Shown piece by piece: positions 17,690 through 27,303 of a stretch of 64,000 nt of DNA (position 1 is its first letter; every line of letters starts with the position of its first letter). The notes beneath the pieces were generated by a model that was given only the letters and a program-made list of their open reading frames with translations, did not search any database and was not told where the DNA came from. Origin of the DNA: Bacteroides cellulosilyticus (GTDB lineage: Bacteria > Bacteroidota > Bacteroidia > Bacteroidales > Bacteroidaceae); assembly GCF_020091405.1 (NCBI RefSeq), contig NZ_CP081903.1, forward strand, positions 5,208,501-5,272,500, in the 5' to 3' direction. A program made the translations under genes and the position numbers.

Positions 17690-19360
17690 TTAGCTCAATC
17701 CTTCTATATTTCCATCTACAATGTCAATGTGCATAGCTTGTGGCTCTTTGGGAAGCCCCGGCATACGCAGAATTTCTCCGGCGATGGCAACAATCATTTC
17801 CGCACCGTTATTGATTACAATATCCTTGATATGAAATTCAAAGTTGTTCACCGCACCGTATATTTTCGGATCGGCAGAGAAAGAATATTGTGTTTTGGCA
17901 ATGCAAACGGGATAATGACCAATACCCATCTTCTCTATCAATTTGATGATTTTGCGTGAATGGATACTGTAAGTCACCACACTGGCACCGTAAAGATTGC
18001 AAGCTATCTTCTCTATCTTTTGTTCTACATTATCATTTTCACTATAACTGAAGTTCAAGGGTTCAGAAGGTTTCTTCTCAATAGTATCCACTACCAGATT
18101 AGCGAGCTCCACAGCTCCCTCTCCTCCTTCTGCAAAGGCATTATTGACAGCGAACCCTACACCTAACTTCTCTTCGCAATGCCGGCGGATTGCTTCTACC
18201 TCCTCGTCCGTATCACTGGCAAAACGATTGAAGGCAACCAGCACCGTCTGACCGAATGAACGCAGATTGCGTATATGTTTATCGAGATTGCCGAAACCTT
18301 GTTGCAGTCCTTCCATATTGGGTTCTTTAATACGATCCAGACTGACACCTCCATGCATCTTCAAACCTTGTGCAGTAGCCACAATCACTGTCAGTTTAGG
18401 TTGTAATCCACTTTTGCGACATTTGATATTATAAAATTTCTCCGCACCAAGATCGGCACCGAAACCGGCTTCCGTTACAACATAATCTCCGAAAGTCATT
18501 GCCATTTTCGTTGCAAGAATAGAGTTACAACCATGAGCAATATTTGCGAAGGGACCACCATGAACAAAAGCTGCCGATCCTTCGGTTGTCTGAACTAAGT
18601 TCGGATTGATAGCATCTTTCAGCAGGACAGTGATGGCTCCTGCTACTCCTAACTCCTTCACGGTGAACGGGCAACCATCAAAACGGAAACCAAGGATGAT
18701 ATTCTCAATCCGTCGTTTCAGGTCGTCTATGTCCTTTGCCAGACAAAGAATAGCCATAATTTCGGATGCAGGGGTAATATCGAAGCCGGATTCTTCGGTA
18801 ATACCGTTCGTACTGGGACCTAAACCGGTGACAATGCTACGCAAAGAACGGTCGTTCACATCGAGCACGCGCTGCCAGATAATTTCTTTCAGTCCGAACC
18901 CGTCCGCCTGATGCTGATAAAGATAATTGTCGAGCAATGCAGATATCATATTGTGAGCCGAAGTGATGGCATGAAAATCTCCTGTAAAGTGCAGATTTAT
19001 CTTTTCCATAGGGAGCACCTGGGCATAACCGCCACCTGCTGCTCCACCCTTCATGCCGAAACAAGGTCCTAACGAAGGTTCACGCAAAGCAACGATGGCC
19101 TTCTTGCCGATCTTATTCAACCCCAATGCCAGACCGATAGAAACTGTAGTCTTACCAATACCTGCTTTGGTAGCAGTAATAGCAGTTACCAAAATCAGGT
19201 TACTTTTCTTCACTTTTTCTTCATCAATCAGATGTGTAGGGATCTTAGCAATATACCGTCCGTAGTTTTCTACTTCTTCACGTGGAATACCTACATTCTC
19301 GGCTACCTGCTTAATCTTCTTCAGCTCTATGCTGCGGGCTATTTCAATGTCTGATTTCAT
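17690..19360 (-). CDS. fhs: Formate--tetrahydrofolate ligase
   Basis: ATP-dependent synthesis of 10-formyl-THF from formate; cytosolic. 556 residues, full length. The P-loop-like [11 protein letters not shown] (62-72), the [19 protein letters not shown] segment and GDFHAI are family hallmarks. It complements purT and glyA in this window as one-carbon enzymes. It is monocistronic with its own promoter. Confidence 0.97.
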   Translation of the reverse strand: MKSDIEIARSIELKKIKQVAENVGIPREEVENYGRYIAKIPTHLIDEEKVKKSNLILVTAITATKAGIGKTTVSIGLALGLNKIGKKAIVALREPSLGPCFGMKGGAAGGGYAQVLPMEKINLHFTGDFHAITSAHNMISALLDNYLYQHQADGFGLKEIIWQRVLDVNDRSLRSIVTGLGPSTNGITEESGFDITPASEIMAILCLAKDIDDLKRRIENIILGFRFDGCPFTVKELGVAGAITVLLKDAINPNLVQTTEGSAAFVHGGPFANIAHGCNSILATKMAMTFGDYVVTEAGFGADLGAEKFYNIKCRKSGLQPKLTVIVATAQGLKMHGGVSLDRIKEPNMEGLQQGFGNLDKHIRNLRSFGQTVLVAFNRFASDTDEEVEAIRRHCEEKLGVGFAVNNAFAEGGEGAVELANLVVDTIEKKPSEPLNFSYSENDNVEQKIEKIACNLYGASVVTYSIHSRKIIKLIEKMGIGHYPVCIAKTQYSFSADPKIYGAVNNFEFHIKDIVINNGAEMIVAIAGEILRMPGLPKEPQAMHIDIVDGNIEGLS

Positions 19361-19401
19361 ACAGAGAACTTCTTTAAATAAAACTTTCTTTTTGAAAGCT
19401 A

Positions 19402-19431
19402 CAAAAGTACGAAAAAGAGTGCAGATAGCAA
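19402..19431 (-). promoter_or_regulatory. Promoter of fhs
   Basis: TACTTTTG at 19402-19409 and TTG at 19429-19431 on the minus strand, 19 bp apart, 42 bp before the start codon. Confidence 0.65.
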
Positions 19432-19460
19432 GATTTTAGGATAAGAAAGCCTCTGCTATC

Positions 19461-21020
19461 TTATTCAAGTGTCAAAGAGATACCTTCGACACGGTCTGAA
19501 TTCGAGTCTCCCGGTTCGACCATATCGAAAGAATGTGTTCCTTCAGGCAGTGGAGCGAAATAAAGAGTATAATCGGCTTCTCCACTTTCGGGCATATAGA
19601 ATTTCTCCCCTAAAGGGATACCTTCCGAGCGAAGGACAGGACATACGGTTCCATTGTCCGCTACTAACTGGATATTCTTCATTATTTGTATCCAGTATTT
19701 AGGTATATAATAGGCACGAATCCGCAGGACCGTAGCAGTATCCGTCAATACTACCTGGCGGATTTCAGGAATATCGTTATTACTTTTCTTTACAGTCGGG
19801 AAATTCACCACTTTATGCCCATTCTCTTCCCCTAAGCTCATCACGTATTCGTTTGCATTTAGCAGGCGGCGAAGTTTTCGTTTCAGACTCTGCTTCCCGT
19901 ATCCGAACCATTTTTCTACGATGCGTCCTTCAGGTGAAATAAGGACATAATTTGGAATTCCGCGTACTCCGTATTTAGCATATAATCCATTGCTTCCTTT
20001 CAAATCACTCAGATTCTGCCAAGTCATTTCATGGGCTTTAGAGGCTGCTTCCCACCCTTTCTTGGTATCAATGCTCAGACTTACTATCGTCAAGCGATCT
20101 TTATACATCTCAGCCACTTCTTTCATCTCAGGCAAAGCCATAATACAAGGCCCGCAACCACGGCTCCAAAAATCCAGCATAATATACTTACCTTTAAAAT
20201 CAGACAAATGATGTACATTTCCCTCTAGGTCGTACAGATCCGCATCTGCCATTTCATCACCCACTTCCACTACTTGAGGAGGAAAGAGATATGTATATGT
20301 ATCCATTGCCCAAGAGGTTTGTTTTTCTTCATCAGTCAATCCTTCATAGAGAGCAATCACTTCATCTTTATAAGGATAATTTTCAGTATACTTAGCCGAC
20401 ATTGCCAGCCTTTTCAAGTGCTCCAGCCAAATATCGTCAACTGGAATCTGCTTCATACGTTTTATAGTGTTGGCATCAATACGGATACTAATTTCATCCT
20501 CTACCTTCTGCAAACTGTCAGCTTGTGCACGTATCGCCTGTCTTTCTTCGTCCACCGCACTCCCTGCATACTTCCGGCGGTATGCACGCTGCAATAAAGC
20601 ATTGCGCTGATATTCATTCCACAATTCGCGTGAGTCGTTTATAAAGGCCTGATTAGCCACTTGTTCCGGAACAGTACTTTTCACATCCCAAGTCCGTATC
20701 AGTGTGTTTTCACCGCTTATCTGTATATTATCTCCCGGACGAACCCAAAGCCTTAAGCTCATAGAAGGAAACTTGTCATTTCTTCCCATCATATCCACTA
20801 TTTCGGTTTCATTTCCCAATGTTTCTGCCTGAAAACGAAAATGTCCGTTACGAATCGTATCAACACCGATACTGTTACCCACATTTCCATCTAAACGGAA
20901 CAAGGTGACTAAAGTTCCATCATCTACGTTCTTTACTTGTCCTTCTATTGTGAAAGTCCCTTGAGCTTGTGTTGTCCACACACTTGCCAATAAGAAAAGT
21001 GTTACAATAATTTTTTTCAT
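19461..21020 (-). CDS. Exported TlpA-like thiol-disulfide oxidoreductase
   Basis: 519 residues from the ATG at 21020, which begins a clear signal peptide (MKKIIVTLFLLASVWTTQAQ); upstream codons precede the predicted transcription start. An N-terminal ligand-like domain of about 240 residues is followed by a thioredoxin/TlpA domain with the redox motif CGPC (about 288-291) in LDFWSRGCGPCIMALPEM, and a unique C-terminal extension of about 120 residues. Bacteroidota carry many such periplasmic thioredoxins, thought to reduce or oxidise envelope proteins; the partner is unknown. Confidence 0.85.
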   Translation of the reverse strand: MKKIIVTLFLLASVWTTQAQGTFTIEGQVKNVDDGTLVTLFRLDGNVGNSIGVDTIRNGHFRFQAETLGNETEIVDMMGRNDKFPSMSLRLWVRPGDNIQISGENTLIRTWDVKSTVPEQVANQAFINDSRELWNEYQRNALLQRAYRRKYAGSAVDEERQAIRAQADSLQKVEDEISIRIDANTIKRMKQIPVDDIWLEHLKRLAMSAKYTENYPYKDEVIALYEGLTDEEKQTSWAMDTYTYLFPPQVVEVGDEMADADLYDLEGNVHHLSDFKGKYIMLDFWSRGCGPCIMALPEMKEVAEMYKDRLTIVSLSIDTKKGWEAASKAHEMTWQNLSDLKGSNGLYAKYGVRGIPNYVLISPEGRIVEKWFGYGKQSLKRKLRRLLNANEYVMSLGEENGHKVVNFPTVKKSNNDIPEIRQVVLTDTATVLRIRAYYIPKYWIQIMKNIQLVADNGTVCPVLRSEGIPLGEKFYMPESGEADYTLYFAPLPEGTHSFDMVEPGDSNSDRVEGISLTLE

Positions 21021-21058
21021 GTCTGTATGCTTTGCTATTAAGATTATATATCTGTGTC

Positions 21059-21090
21059 CAAAGCTATAGGATTCTGTTGAGACTATCAAA
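21059..21090 (-). promoter_or_regulatory. Promoter of TlpA-like gene
   Basis: TAGCTTTG at 21059-21066 and TTTG at 21087-21090 on the minus strand, 20 bp apart. This separates the gene from the upstream ABC transporter operon. Confidence 0.7.
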
Positions 21091-21142
21091 TAATTCTATG
21101 ATTTTTTCGTAATAGCCTATCATTTTTATAGTTATGTATGTC

Positions 21143-21823
21143 TTATTTGTCTTTTTTGCTTTCAGTCAGAATATATCCGTCCATCATTCTTATAATCCGT
21201 CCTGCTTCCCGGGCATTCTCTTCGGAGTGGGTCACCATGACCACTGTCGCCCCATCCCGGTTCAGTTCTTTCAGAAGGTTCATTACTTCGCTACCATTGG
21301 TAGAGTCCAGATTTCCCGTAGGTTCATCGGCAAGGATAATGCGGGGATTGGTAACAATGGCACGGGCAATGGCAACACGCTGCTGCTGACCACCGGAAAG
21401 TTGTTGCGGATAATGCTCCGTGCGGTGGGCTATTTGCATACGTTCCAAAGCCTCATTAACACGCCTCACGCGTTCGCGGGTAGAGACTCCGGCATAGAGC
21501 AACGGAAGTTCTACATTTTCAAAAACCGTGAGTTCATCTATCAGATTGAAACTCTGAAATACAAAGCCGAGGTTTCCATTGCGCAGGTCCGTACGAGAAT
21601 TCTCGGAGTAACACGAAACTTCCTGGTCGAGAAACCAGAGTTCACCGGAAGTAGGATTATCGAGCAAACCAATCATATTCAACAGAGTGGACTTTCCGCA
21701 GCCCGAAGGTCCCATAATGGCTACAAATTCTCCCTGAGTGATTTCCAGATTCACTTCATTCAAAGCAATGGTCTGTACGCTCTCTGTACGGAATATCTTA
21801 CTGAGTCCAATAGTCTTTATCAT
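21143..21823 (-). CDS. ABC transporter ATP-binding protein (MacB/LolD type)
   Basis: 226 residues from the ATG at 21823. Walker A GPSGCGKST (38-46), the signature LSGGQQQR, Walker B ILADEPTGNLDS and the switch His (MVTHS) are intact. It powers the FtsX/MacB-type permease encoded 36 bp upstream. Such transporters act mechanically on envelope substrates (lipoproteins, peptides, macrolides) rather than as classic importers. It is the last gene of a lipoprotein-permease-ATPase operon with a predicted sigma-54 promoter. Confidence 0.93.
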   Translation of the reverse strand: MIKTIGLSKIFRTESVQTIALNEVNLEITQGEFVAIMGPSGCGKSTLLNMIGLLDNPTSGELWFLDQEVSCYSENSRTDLRNGNLGFVFQSFNLIDELTVFENVELPLLYAGVSTRERVRRVNEALERMQIAHRTEHYPQQLSGGQQQRVAIARAIVTNPRIILADEPTGNLDSTNGSEVMNLLKELNRDGATVVMVTHSEENAREAGRIIRMMDGYILTESKKDK

Positions 21824-21859
21824 ATTCAAATTATTTTTTTATTATATACAAAATAAATC

Positions 21860-24268
21860 TTACTCATACCTCAATGATTCCACCGGATTCTGTGATGCTT
21901 TCCGCCAGGTCTGTCCAAAGACGGTAAGCAAGGTGATGCCTGCAATGACCGCTCCTGACGACACGAACAACCACCAACTTATTGCAGTCTGATAGGCAAA
22001 TTCGCTTAACCAACGGTGCATAAAGAAATACCCTAACGGACAGGCAATCACGAAAGCCACGCCTACCCAACGAAGATATTCCCGACAGAACATTCGTACA
22101 ATACGCTCGGAATGAGCGCCATTCACTTTGCGGATACCGATTTCCTTTGTCCGCTGGGTAGTGGAGAGTGCCACTAAGCCAAATACTCCCAGCATAGCTA
22201 TGACAATAGCCAACACTGTGAAGAACAGTAACATCCGGCTTTGTTGTTGTTCTTTAGCATAGTTTTTATTTAATGCATCGGAGAAAAATTGATAGCTGAA
22301 ATCTTTCACGAACAAATCATCCTGCACGGCCATCTCCTCGTATTTCTGCTGAATAAATTTCAAAGTTTCCTGCCGATGCTCAGGAGCAATTTTAATATGC
22401 AGGTAAGATAGTGCTTCCGGAGAATAATAAAGAAAAGCCGGCTTTATCTTCTCGCGCAAAGACTGGAAATTGAAATCCTTCACCACTCCGACGATACGCG
22501 CTTTACTCCAAGAGTTCACTTGCAGTTCCATACCAATAGGATCAGCCACCTTCATCCCTTTCCAGGCAGCCTCATTAATCACAATGTTGGGATTCCTATC
22601 CCCCCAATATTTATCAAAGTCAGACTCCAGCAATTTCCCTTTTATCAACTCCAAACCAAATGTCTTAATGAAATCCCCATCTGCAAACACTGTTACCATC
22701 TTTAGCGAATCTTCTTGTCCGTCCATATTGGTCCAGCGTACCAGACTGCCATCTCCAGATGAACTACCTTCAATAAAACTTCCGATAGGTGCCCCCATAG
22801 ATATACTTTTCACATTTGGGTTTCTCAGCAGTTCTTGCTTGAATCCGGCTACCTTATACCATAAACTGGTATAGACAGAGACGATATTTTCCCTATTAAG
22901 TCCCAAATCCTTGTTTTGCATATAATGGAGTTGCTTGAAGACAATAGCCGTCAGTAGCATCAGTGTAAGAGCTATAACGAATTGTACACATACCAGCCCT
23001 TTGATAAGTCCGCCTTTCCTTCCTGTTTTCCGACCACCCTTAAAAGCAAGCAAAGGATTAATGGAAGAAAGATAAAAAGCCGGATAACTTCCTGCCAGAC
23101 ACCCCACTCCTACTATACCGAACAAAATATAAAAAAAGACAGCCCAACTAAACCGCAGGGAGATTTCCGTATCCATAAACTTATTGAATAGCGGTAACAT
23201 CAACTCCGTCAGAGCTAAAGCCAATACCAAAGATATGAATGCTTGCACCAGACTTTCCGAGAGAAATTGTGAAATTAACGTTTTTCTCTTGGCACCTGTT
23301 ATTTTGCGTACACCTATTTCTTTATAGCGCATAGATGCCCGTGCCGTAGAAAGTGTTGTAAAGTTGAAAGCTCCCATAAAGATTACCAATATGGCCAGCG
23401 CTGTAAACAGATAAATGGTAGCCACATTACCATGATTCTTTACGCAAGGATCAGAAAAAGTAGTATGCAGGTGAATGTCCCTGATAGACTGAAAACGTAG
23501 TAAGGTTCGTTTCTCCCCAAACTTGCCGAGTGCGCGGCTCATACTTTTCAGCTCCTTCTCATACATCTTTCCGCCGTCACCAGCCTTCATTTTGATATAT
23601 ACGTGTATATTCTCACGAAAGCGATCCCAACTATAACCGGCCATTCCCCTACCATAAGAATCCATCGGATAAGCAATGTCAAAACGGATATGGCTCTTTG
23701 GAGGTATTTTCACCACTGCAACTACATTATAAATATTCTCCCGCCCATATCCGCTATAAGTCAGTTTTTGTCCCACTGCCGGACTGCTGCCAAACATTTT
23801 CCGTGCCATTGTTTCTGATAAGATAATGTTATCAGGATGGTTCGCTATATGTTCCGGATTTCCTTCCGTCACCGGAAAAGGAAATATCCGGAAGAATGCA
23901 GAATCAACATAAGCTTCCTCTCCACTGATTTTCTTATGACTTTCCGTCTCTAGCGTATGCAAATCTCCATATTTGATAGCCGTAGCATTTTCTACTTGTG
24001 GGAACTCTTCACGAAAGACTTTAGTAAGCGAACGTATCGTCGAAGGAGATTCTTTTATCTCTCCGCTTGGCTCCCGTTTCACCTCAATAGTCCGGTAAAT
24101 ACGATTTGCTTCGGGGAAGCAGTCATCATAAGTCAATTCGTCCACTACCCAAAGATAAATGAGGAACGCCGCTGCCATGCCAAATACAAAACCCAGCATA
24201 TTGATGGAGGAAAACAAGAAGCTCCGCTTTATCAGCCGAAGCGCAACTTTCACATAATGCTTTATCAT
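21860..24268 (-). CDS. FtsX/MacB-type ABC permease, duplicated form
   Basis: 802 residues with two four-segment modules: an N-terminal membrane segment (about 19-41), a large MacB-type periplasmic domain, an FtsX core (about 285-430 with STARASMRYKEIGVRKITGAK), a second periplasmic domain and a second FtsX core (about 680-800 with STTQRTKEIGIRKVNGA). This two-module shape is the common Bacteroidota permease. It is encoded between the lipoprotein and ATPase genes. The substrate cannot be read from the sequence. Confidence 0.9.
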   Translation of the reverse strand: MIKHYVKVALRLIKRSFLFSSINMLGFVFGMAAAFLIYLWVVDELTYDDCFPEANRIYRTIEVKREPSGEIKESPSTIRSLTKVFREEFPQVENATAIKYGDLHTLETESHKKISGEEAYVDSAFFRIFPFPVTEGNPEHIANHPDNIILSETMARKMFGSSPAVGQKLTYSGYGRENIYNVVAVVKIPPKSHIRFDIAYPMDSYGRGMAGYSWDRFRENIHVYIKMKAGDGGKMYEKELKSMSRALGKFGEKRTLLRFQSIRDIHLHTTFSDPCVKNHGNVATIYLFTALAILVIFMGAFNFTTLSTARASMRYKEIGVRKITGAKRKTLISQFLSESLVQAFISLVLALALTELMLPLFNKFMDTEISLRFSWAVFFYILFGIVGVGCLAGSYPAFYLSSINPLLAFKGGRKTGRKGGLIKGLVCVQFVIALTLMLLTAIVFKQLHYMQNKDLGLNRENIVSVYTSLWYKVAGFKQELLRNPNVKSISMGAPIGSFIEGSSSGDGSLVRWTNMDGQEDSLKMVTVFADGDFIKTFGLELIKGKLLESDFDKYWGDRNPNIVINEAAWKGMKVADPIGMELQVNSWSKARIVGVVKDFNFQSLREKIKPAFLYYSPEALSYLHIKIAPEHRQETLKFIQQKYEEMAVQDDLFVKDFSYQFFSDALNKNYAKEQQQSRMLLFFTVLAIVIAMLGVFGLVALSTTQRTKEIGIRKVNGAHSERIVRMFCREYLRWVGVAFVIACPLGYFFMHRWLSEFAYQTAISWWLFVSSGAVIAGITLLTVFGQTWRKASQNPVESLRYE

Positions 24269-24285
24269 CGTTATTCTCTGTTTTA

Positions 24286-25659
24286 TTATTCTACGGTTAA
24301 CAATATCAATTCATTATCCGATATATCCTGTCCTTTCAGAATATCCGGATATTTTTCTTTCGCTTTCATACCATCGAGATAGCTAAAAGAAATATTTCCG
24401 ACTACTCCATCCGGATAAAACGGTATATTTAGTTCGCCATCGGTAGCAATATGCGGAAAATCAAGGTCTTTACTATTATCTTCGGGAGGAAGTGTAAAGA
24501 AGTCCCCGGATGTTTTATCATATATAAGCGAATAAAGAGAAACAGATTTAGCTTTCCGTGCGTTAGGCGAGTCATATCCTTTCGTTATTTTGATAAAGAG
24601 ATAACGGTCTGTTTCCAACCATTGCTGCAAGAAATAATAATCATCCATATTATTAGAAAGGCTACCTGTGACTTTCTGCCCGTCGGCACGCAGAAAAGAG
24701 CCAAAGTCCAACCGATAAATTGCTTTCAGTGTGGAAGCATTTTCCAGTTGGTAAAGTGTATTATCATAGGCCAGACGTATACGCGTTTTGCCATGATAAT
24801 CATAGATATGGTGTGGTTCTCCGTTTCGCACAGAGCCGGCACCTTTCGAAGGAGGATAATCCGGTGAATGAGTGGGATCAAAGTAGCACAAAGTATCTCC
24901 CTTTAGTGCATTCGTGTAGAAGCGACCGGAATAAGGCATGGAACGTATAAAACCCTCTGGTGTAAATTTAAAAAATGTTCTAAAATTCAAATTACCCTGC
25001 AGAGGAATACTGTCTGCTATATCTTTTTCAGCCCAAGGTTCTGTTGCAGTCATTAAAACATCCCAGGGAAGAAAAGCCAGAAAAGTCCGATATTTGTCTT
25101 TTTCATGATTAGGCACTGTATATGTACCCCGGATTTGCTTACGAGTTGTATCATAATAGACATTTCGTAGCACAACACGCAATTGAAAATAGTACCTTTT
25201 CCCACTACGCTGAAAGTCAACATCATTTTCGAATAACTGCTTAATAAGTTTAAAGCCCTTATCCAATAAATAAATCCCTTGGTAACTATTCAATAAGTAT
25301 CCCTCTTCCACCGGAATCAGATTACCACCTATCGGCACCAATACTCCTGTACGACGAATCTGAAATGTACCGAGTTCGCTGATTTTCATAAGACGCACAT
25401 TCTTCAGCGCAGCCTGCACATTAAGGGTCTTCACTCCGGCTGTTTCTATTTTAGCCTGATACTTAATTCCGGCAGGAGGTGTATAATCTTCTGTAAATTT
25501 CGGTACATCAGCAGAAACCGCTTTTACGGCGGCTGCATGCTCTATGGCCTGCTCATCCAAAGCTTGGGTTATTTCATCTTTGCTCATACCCGGACTCTTG
25601 GAACTGCAAGCAATAAGAGAAAAAAATAATGTAATGGAAACCAGTTCTTTGTATAGCAT
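24286..25659 (-). CDS. Unknown lipoprotein of the ABC operon
   Basis: 457 residues with a lipoprotein signal (lipobox LIACSS, Cys18) and a Ser/Ala/Glu-rich linker. The rest looks beta-rich, with features of a beta-propeller (LLNSYQGIYLLDKGFK, repeated YxFxx strands). It resembles uncharacterised Bacteroides lipoproteins (possibly DUF4933; not certain). It is the first gene after the predicted sigma-54 promoter and 17 bp before the permease, so it may be the substrate-binding or regulatory part of the transporter. Confidence 0.75.
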   Translation of the reverse strand: MLYKELVSITLFFSLIACSSKSPGMSKDEITQALDEQAIEHAAAVKAVSADVPKFTEDYTPPAGIKYQAKIETAGVKTLNVQAALKNVRLMKISELGTFQIRRTGVLVPIGGNLIPVEEGYLLNSYQGIYLLDKGFKLIKQLFENDVDFQRSGKRYYFQLRVVLRNVYYDTTRKQIRGTYTVPNHEKDKYRTFLAFLPWDVLMTATEPWAEKDIADSIPLQGNLNFRTFFKFTPEGFIRSMPYSGRFYTNALKGDTLCYFDPTHSPDYPPSKGAGSVRNGEPHHIYDYHGKTRIRLAYDNTLYQLENASTLKAIYRLDFGSFLRADGQKVTGSLSNNMDDYYFLQQWLETDRYLFIKITKGYDSPNARKAKSVSLYSLIYDKTSGDFFTLPPEDNSKDLDFPHIATDGELNIPFYPDGVVGNISFSYLDGMKAKEKYPDILKGQDISDNELILLTVE

Positions 25660-25693
25660 ACTTTTTGCGCATTCGTTTACTTATAAACATAAG

Positions 25694-25708
25694 GCAATAA
25701 CTATACCA
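25694..25708 (-). promoter_or_regulatory. Sigma-54-type -24/-12 promoter
   Basis: On the minus strand TGGTATAGTTATTGC: GG and GC are separated by exactly 10 nt, the -24/-12 geometry of sigma-54 promoters, with TTGC intact. The predicted start would be about 25682, 23 nt before the lipoprotein ATG. The divergent gene encodes a sigma-54 activator. Confidence 0.65.
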
Positions 25709-25762
25709 AATGGTTAAGCAATTACTATACAATACTTTATTGAAAAATCATCTCCACAAAAT

Positions 25763-25799
25763 TGCACGATATCGTACACCAAATGCACGCTTCCGTACA
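25763..25799. promoter_or_regulatory. Two phased dyads, candidate activator sites
   Basis: TGCACG-N4-CGTACA occurs at 25763-25778 and again at 25784-25799, start-to-start 21 bp (two helical turns). They lie about 80-117 bp upstream of the predicted sigma-54 start, where NtrC-family activators bind, and just upstream of the regulator's own promoter, so autoregulation is also possible. Confidence 0.65.
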
Positions 25800-25821
25800 C
25801 TCCCTTTTCAAAAACTTTATC

Positions 25822-25829
25822 TATCTTTG
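25822..25829 (+). promoter_or_regulatory. Promoter -7 box of the response regulator gene
   Basis: TATCTTTG, 85 bp before the regulator ATG. The second dyad ends 22 bp upstream, overlapping the -33 position; no TTTG is seen there. Confidence 0.55.
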
Positions 25830-25914
25830 CACATGTCCGGAAATGCCCCGGAGCCTGTCATGTCCATATAGGTAAAGAACCCTGTATCCGCACATTTTAA
25901 ACTTAACTTCAAGT

Positions 25915-27303
25915 ATGATGAAACGAGGAAAGATACTGATTGTAGACGATAATGAAGACATTCTCTTCACCTTGAAAATGCTGCTGCGTCCTTTGGTGGA
26001 AAGTATCACCATGACGACTGACCCGCGTGAATTGCTGCCGCTCATCTCTCGTACCCATTTCAACGTCATACTGCTTGACATGAATTTCCGCCGCGACGCC
26101 GTCAGTGGGAAAGAGGGATTCCATTGGTTGGACGAGATACTGAAGCTGGACGAGAAAGCTGTTGTCATCTTCATCACCGCCTATGCAGATACGGAAAAGG
26201 CAGTGCAAGCCATTAAGCAAGGTGCCACGGATTTCATTCCCAAACCCTGGCAAAACGAAAAGTTGATAGCAACCGTATCTTCCGCCCTGCAACTCAGTTT
26301 CAGCCGGACGGAAGTAGAAACTTTGAAGCAACAGAAAGAGGCCCTGAAAGAACAAACGGAAGCCCTCTCCCTTCCCGCCGAACCGACATGCGTGATTGGT
26401 GAATCGGCAGCAATGCAAGCCATCTTCCAAACGATAAAGAAGTTCTCCGATACGGATGCGAACCTGTTATTATTAGGTGAAAACGGAACGGGTAAAGACC
26501 TGATGGCCCGGTATGTGTACGAGCAGTCGCCCCGCAAAAACGAGATATATGTACCTATTGATTTAGGCAGTATCCCCGATACATTGTTTGAAAGTGAGTT
26601 GTTCGGATATGAAAAGGGAGCATTCACCGATGCCCGCAAAAATAAACCGGGACGTGTGGAAGTAGCTTCGGGTGGAACGCTGTTTTTGAATGAAATCGGA
26701 AACCTGAGTCTTCCGCTCCAGGCGAAAATGCTTTCGGTCATTGAACAGAGAAAGAGTTCACGGTTGGGTTCCACCACTTCTTATCCGGTGGATGTAAGAC
26801 TGATTTGCGCCACGAATACAGATTTATATGCTGCCATTGATAACGGACAGTTCCGCCAGGATTTACTTTACCGCATCAATACGATCGAAATTCGCATCCC
26901 TCCTTTGAGGGAACGGGGAAACGACCTGTTCCTGTTGGCCGACTTTTTCCTGCAACGCTATCGGAAGAAATATAAGAAAGAACTCCGGGGCATCTCCAAA
27001 GAAGCCCGTAAAATGCTACAGCTTTACCGCTGGCCGGGAAATGTACGCGAATTGGAACACGCCATCGAACGTGCCGTTATCCTTTCTACCGGAACAATGC
27101 TGACGGCAGATGATTTCATGCTACGTTCGCCTCAATCTTCCAATGCCATTCCCGAAAAAGAGAAATATAATCTGGAACGAATGGAACGGGAAACTATCAA
27201 TGAGGTGCTGCGGATATGCGGAGGAAACATCACGTTGGCTGCGGAAATGCTGGGGATAACGAGGACATCACTATATAGAAGGATTGAAAAGTTCGGATTA
27301 TGA
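25915..27303 (+). CDS. NtrC-family sigma-54-dependent response regulator
   Basis: 462 residues: receiver domain (acidic pocket DD 11-12, phospho-acceptor Asp55, Lys in PKPW about 110), AAA+ domain and a C-terminal Fis-type helix-turn-helix (LAAEMLGITRTSLYRR). The AAA+ domain has Walker A GENGTGKD (188-195), arginine-finger region FRQDLLYRI and GNVREL. Two oddities: the sigma-54-contacting loop reads GAFTDA (235-240) rather than GAFTGA, and Walker B is LFLNEI with Asn259 replacing the usual Asp. It should activate the divergent lipoprotein-ABC operon. Its stop overlaps the kinase start (ATGA). Confidence 0.93.
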   Translation: MMKRGKILIVDDNEDILFTLKMLLRPLVESITMTTDPRELLPLISRTHFNVILLDMNFRRDAVSGKEGFHWLDEILKLDEKAVVIFITAYADTEKAVQAIKQGATDFIPKPWQNEKLIATVSSALQLSFSRTEVETLKQQKEALKEQTEALSLPAEPTCVIGESAAMQAIFQTIKKFSDTDANLLLLGENGTGKDLMARYVYEQSPRKNEIYVPIDLGSIPDTLFESELFGYEKGAFTDARKNKPGRVEVASGGTLFLNEIGNLSLPLQAKMLSVIEQRKSSRLGSTTSYPVDVRLICATNTDLYAAIDNGQFRQDLLYRINTIEIRIPPLRERGNDLFLLADFFLQRYRKKYKKELRGISKEARKMLQLYRWPGNVRELEHAIERAVILSTGTMLTADDFMLRSPQSSNAIPEKEKYNLERMERETINEVLRICGGNITLAAEMLGITRTSLYRRIEKFGL

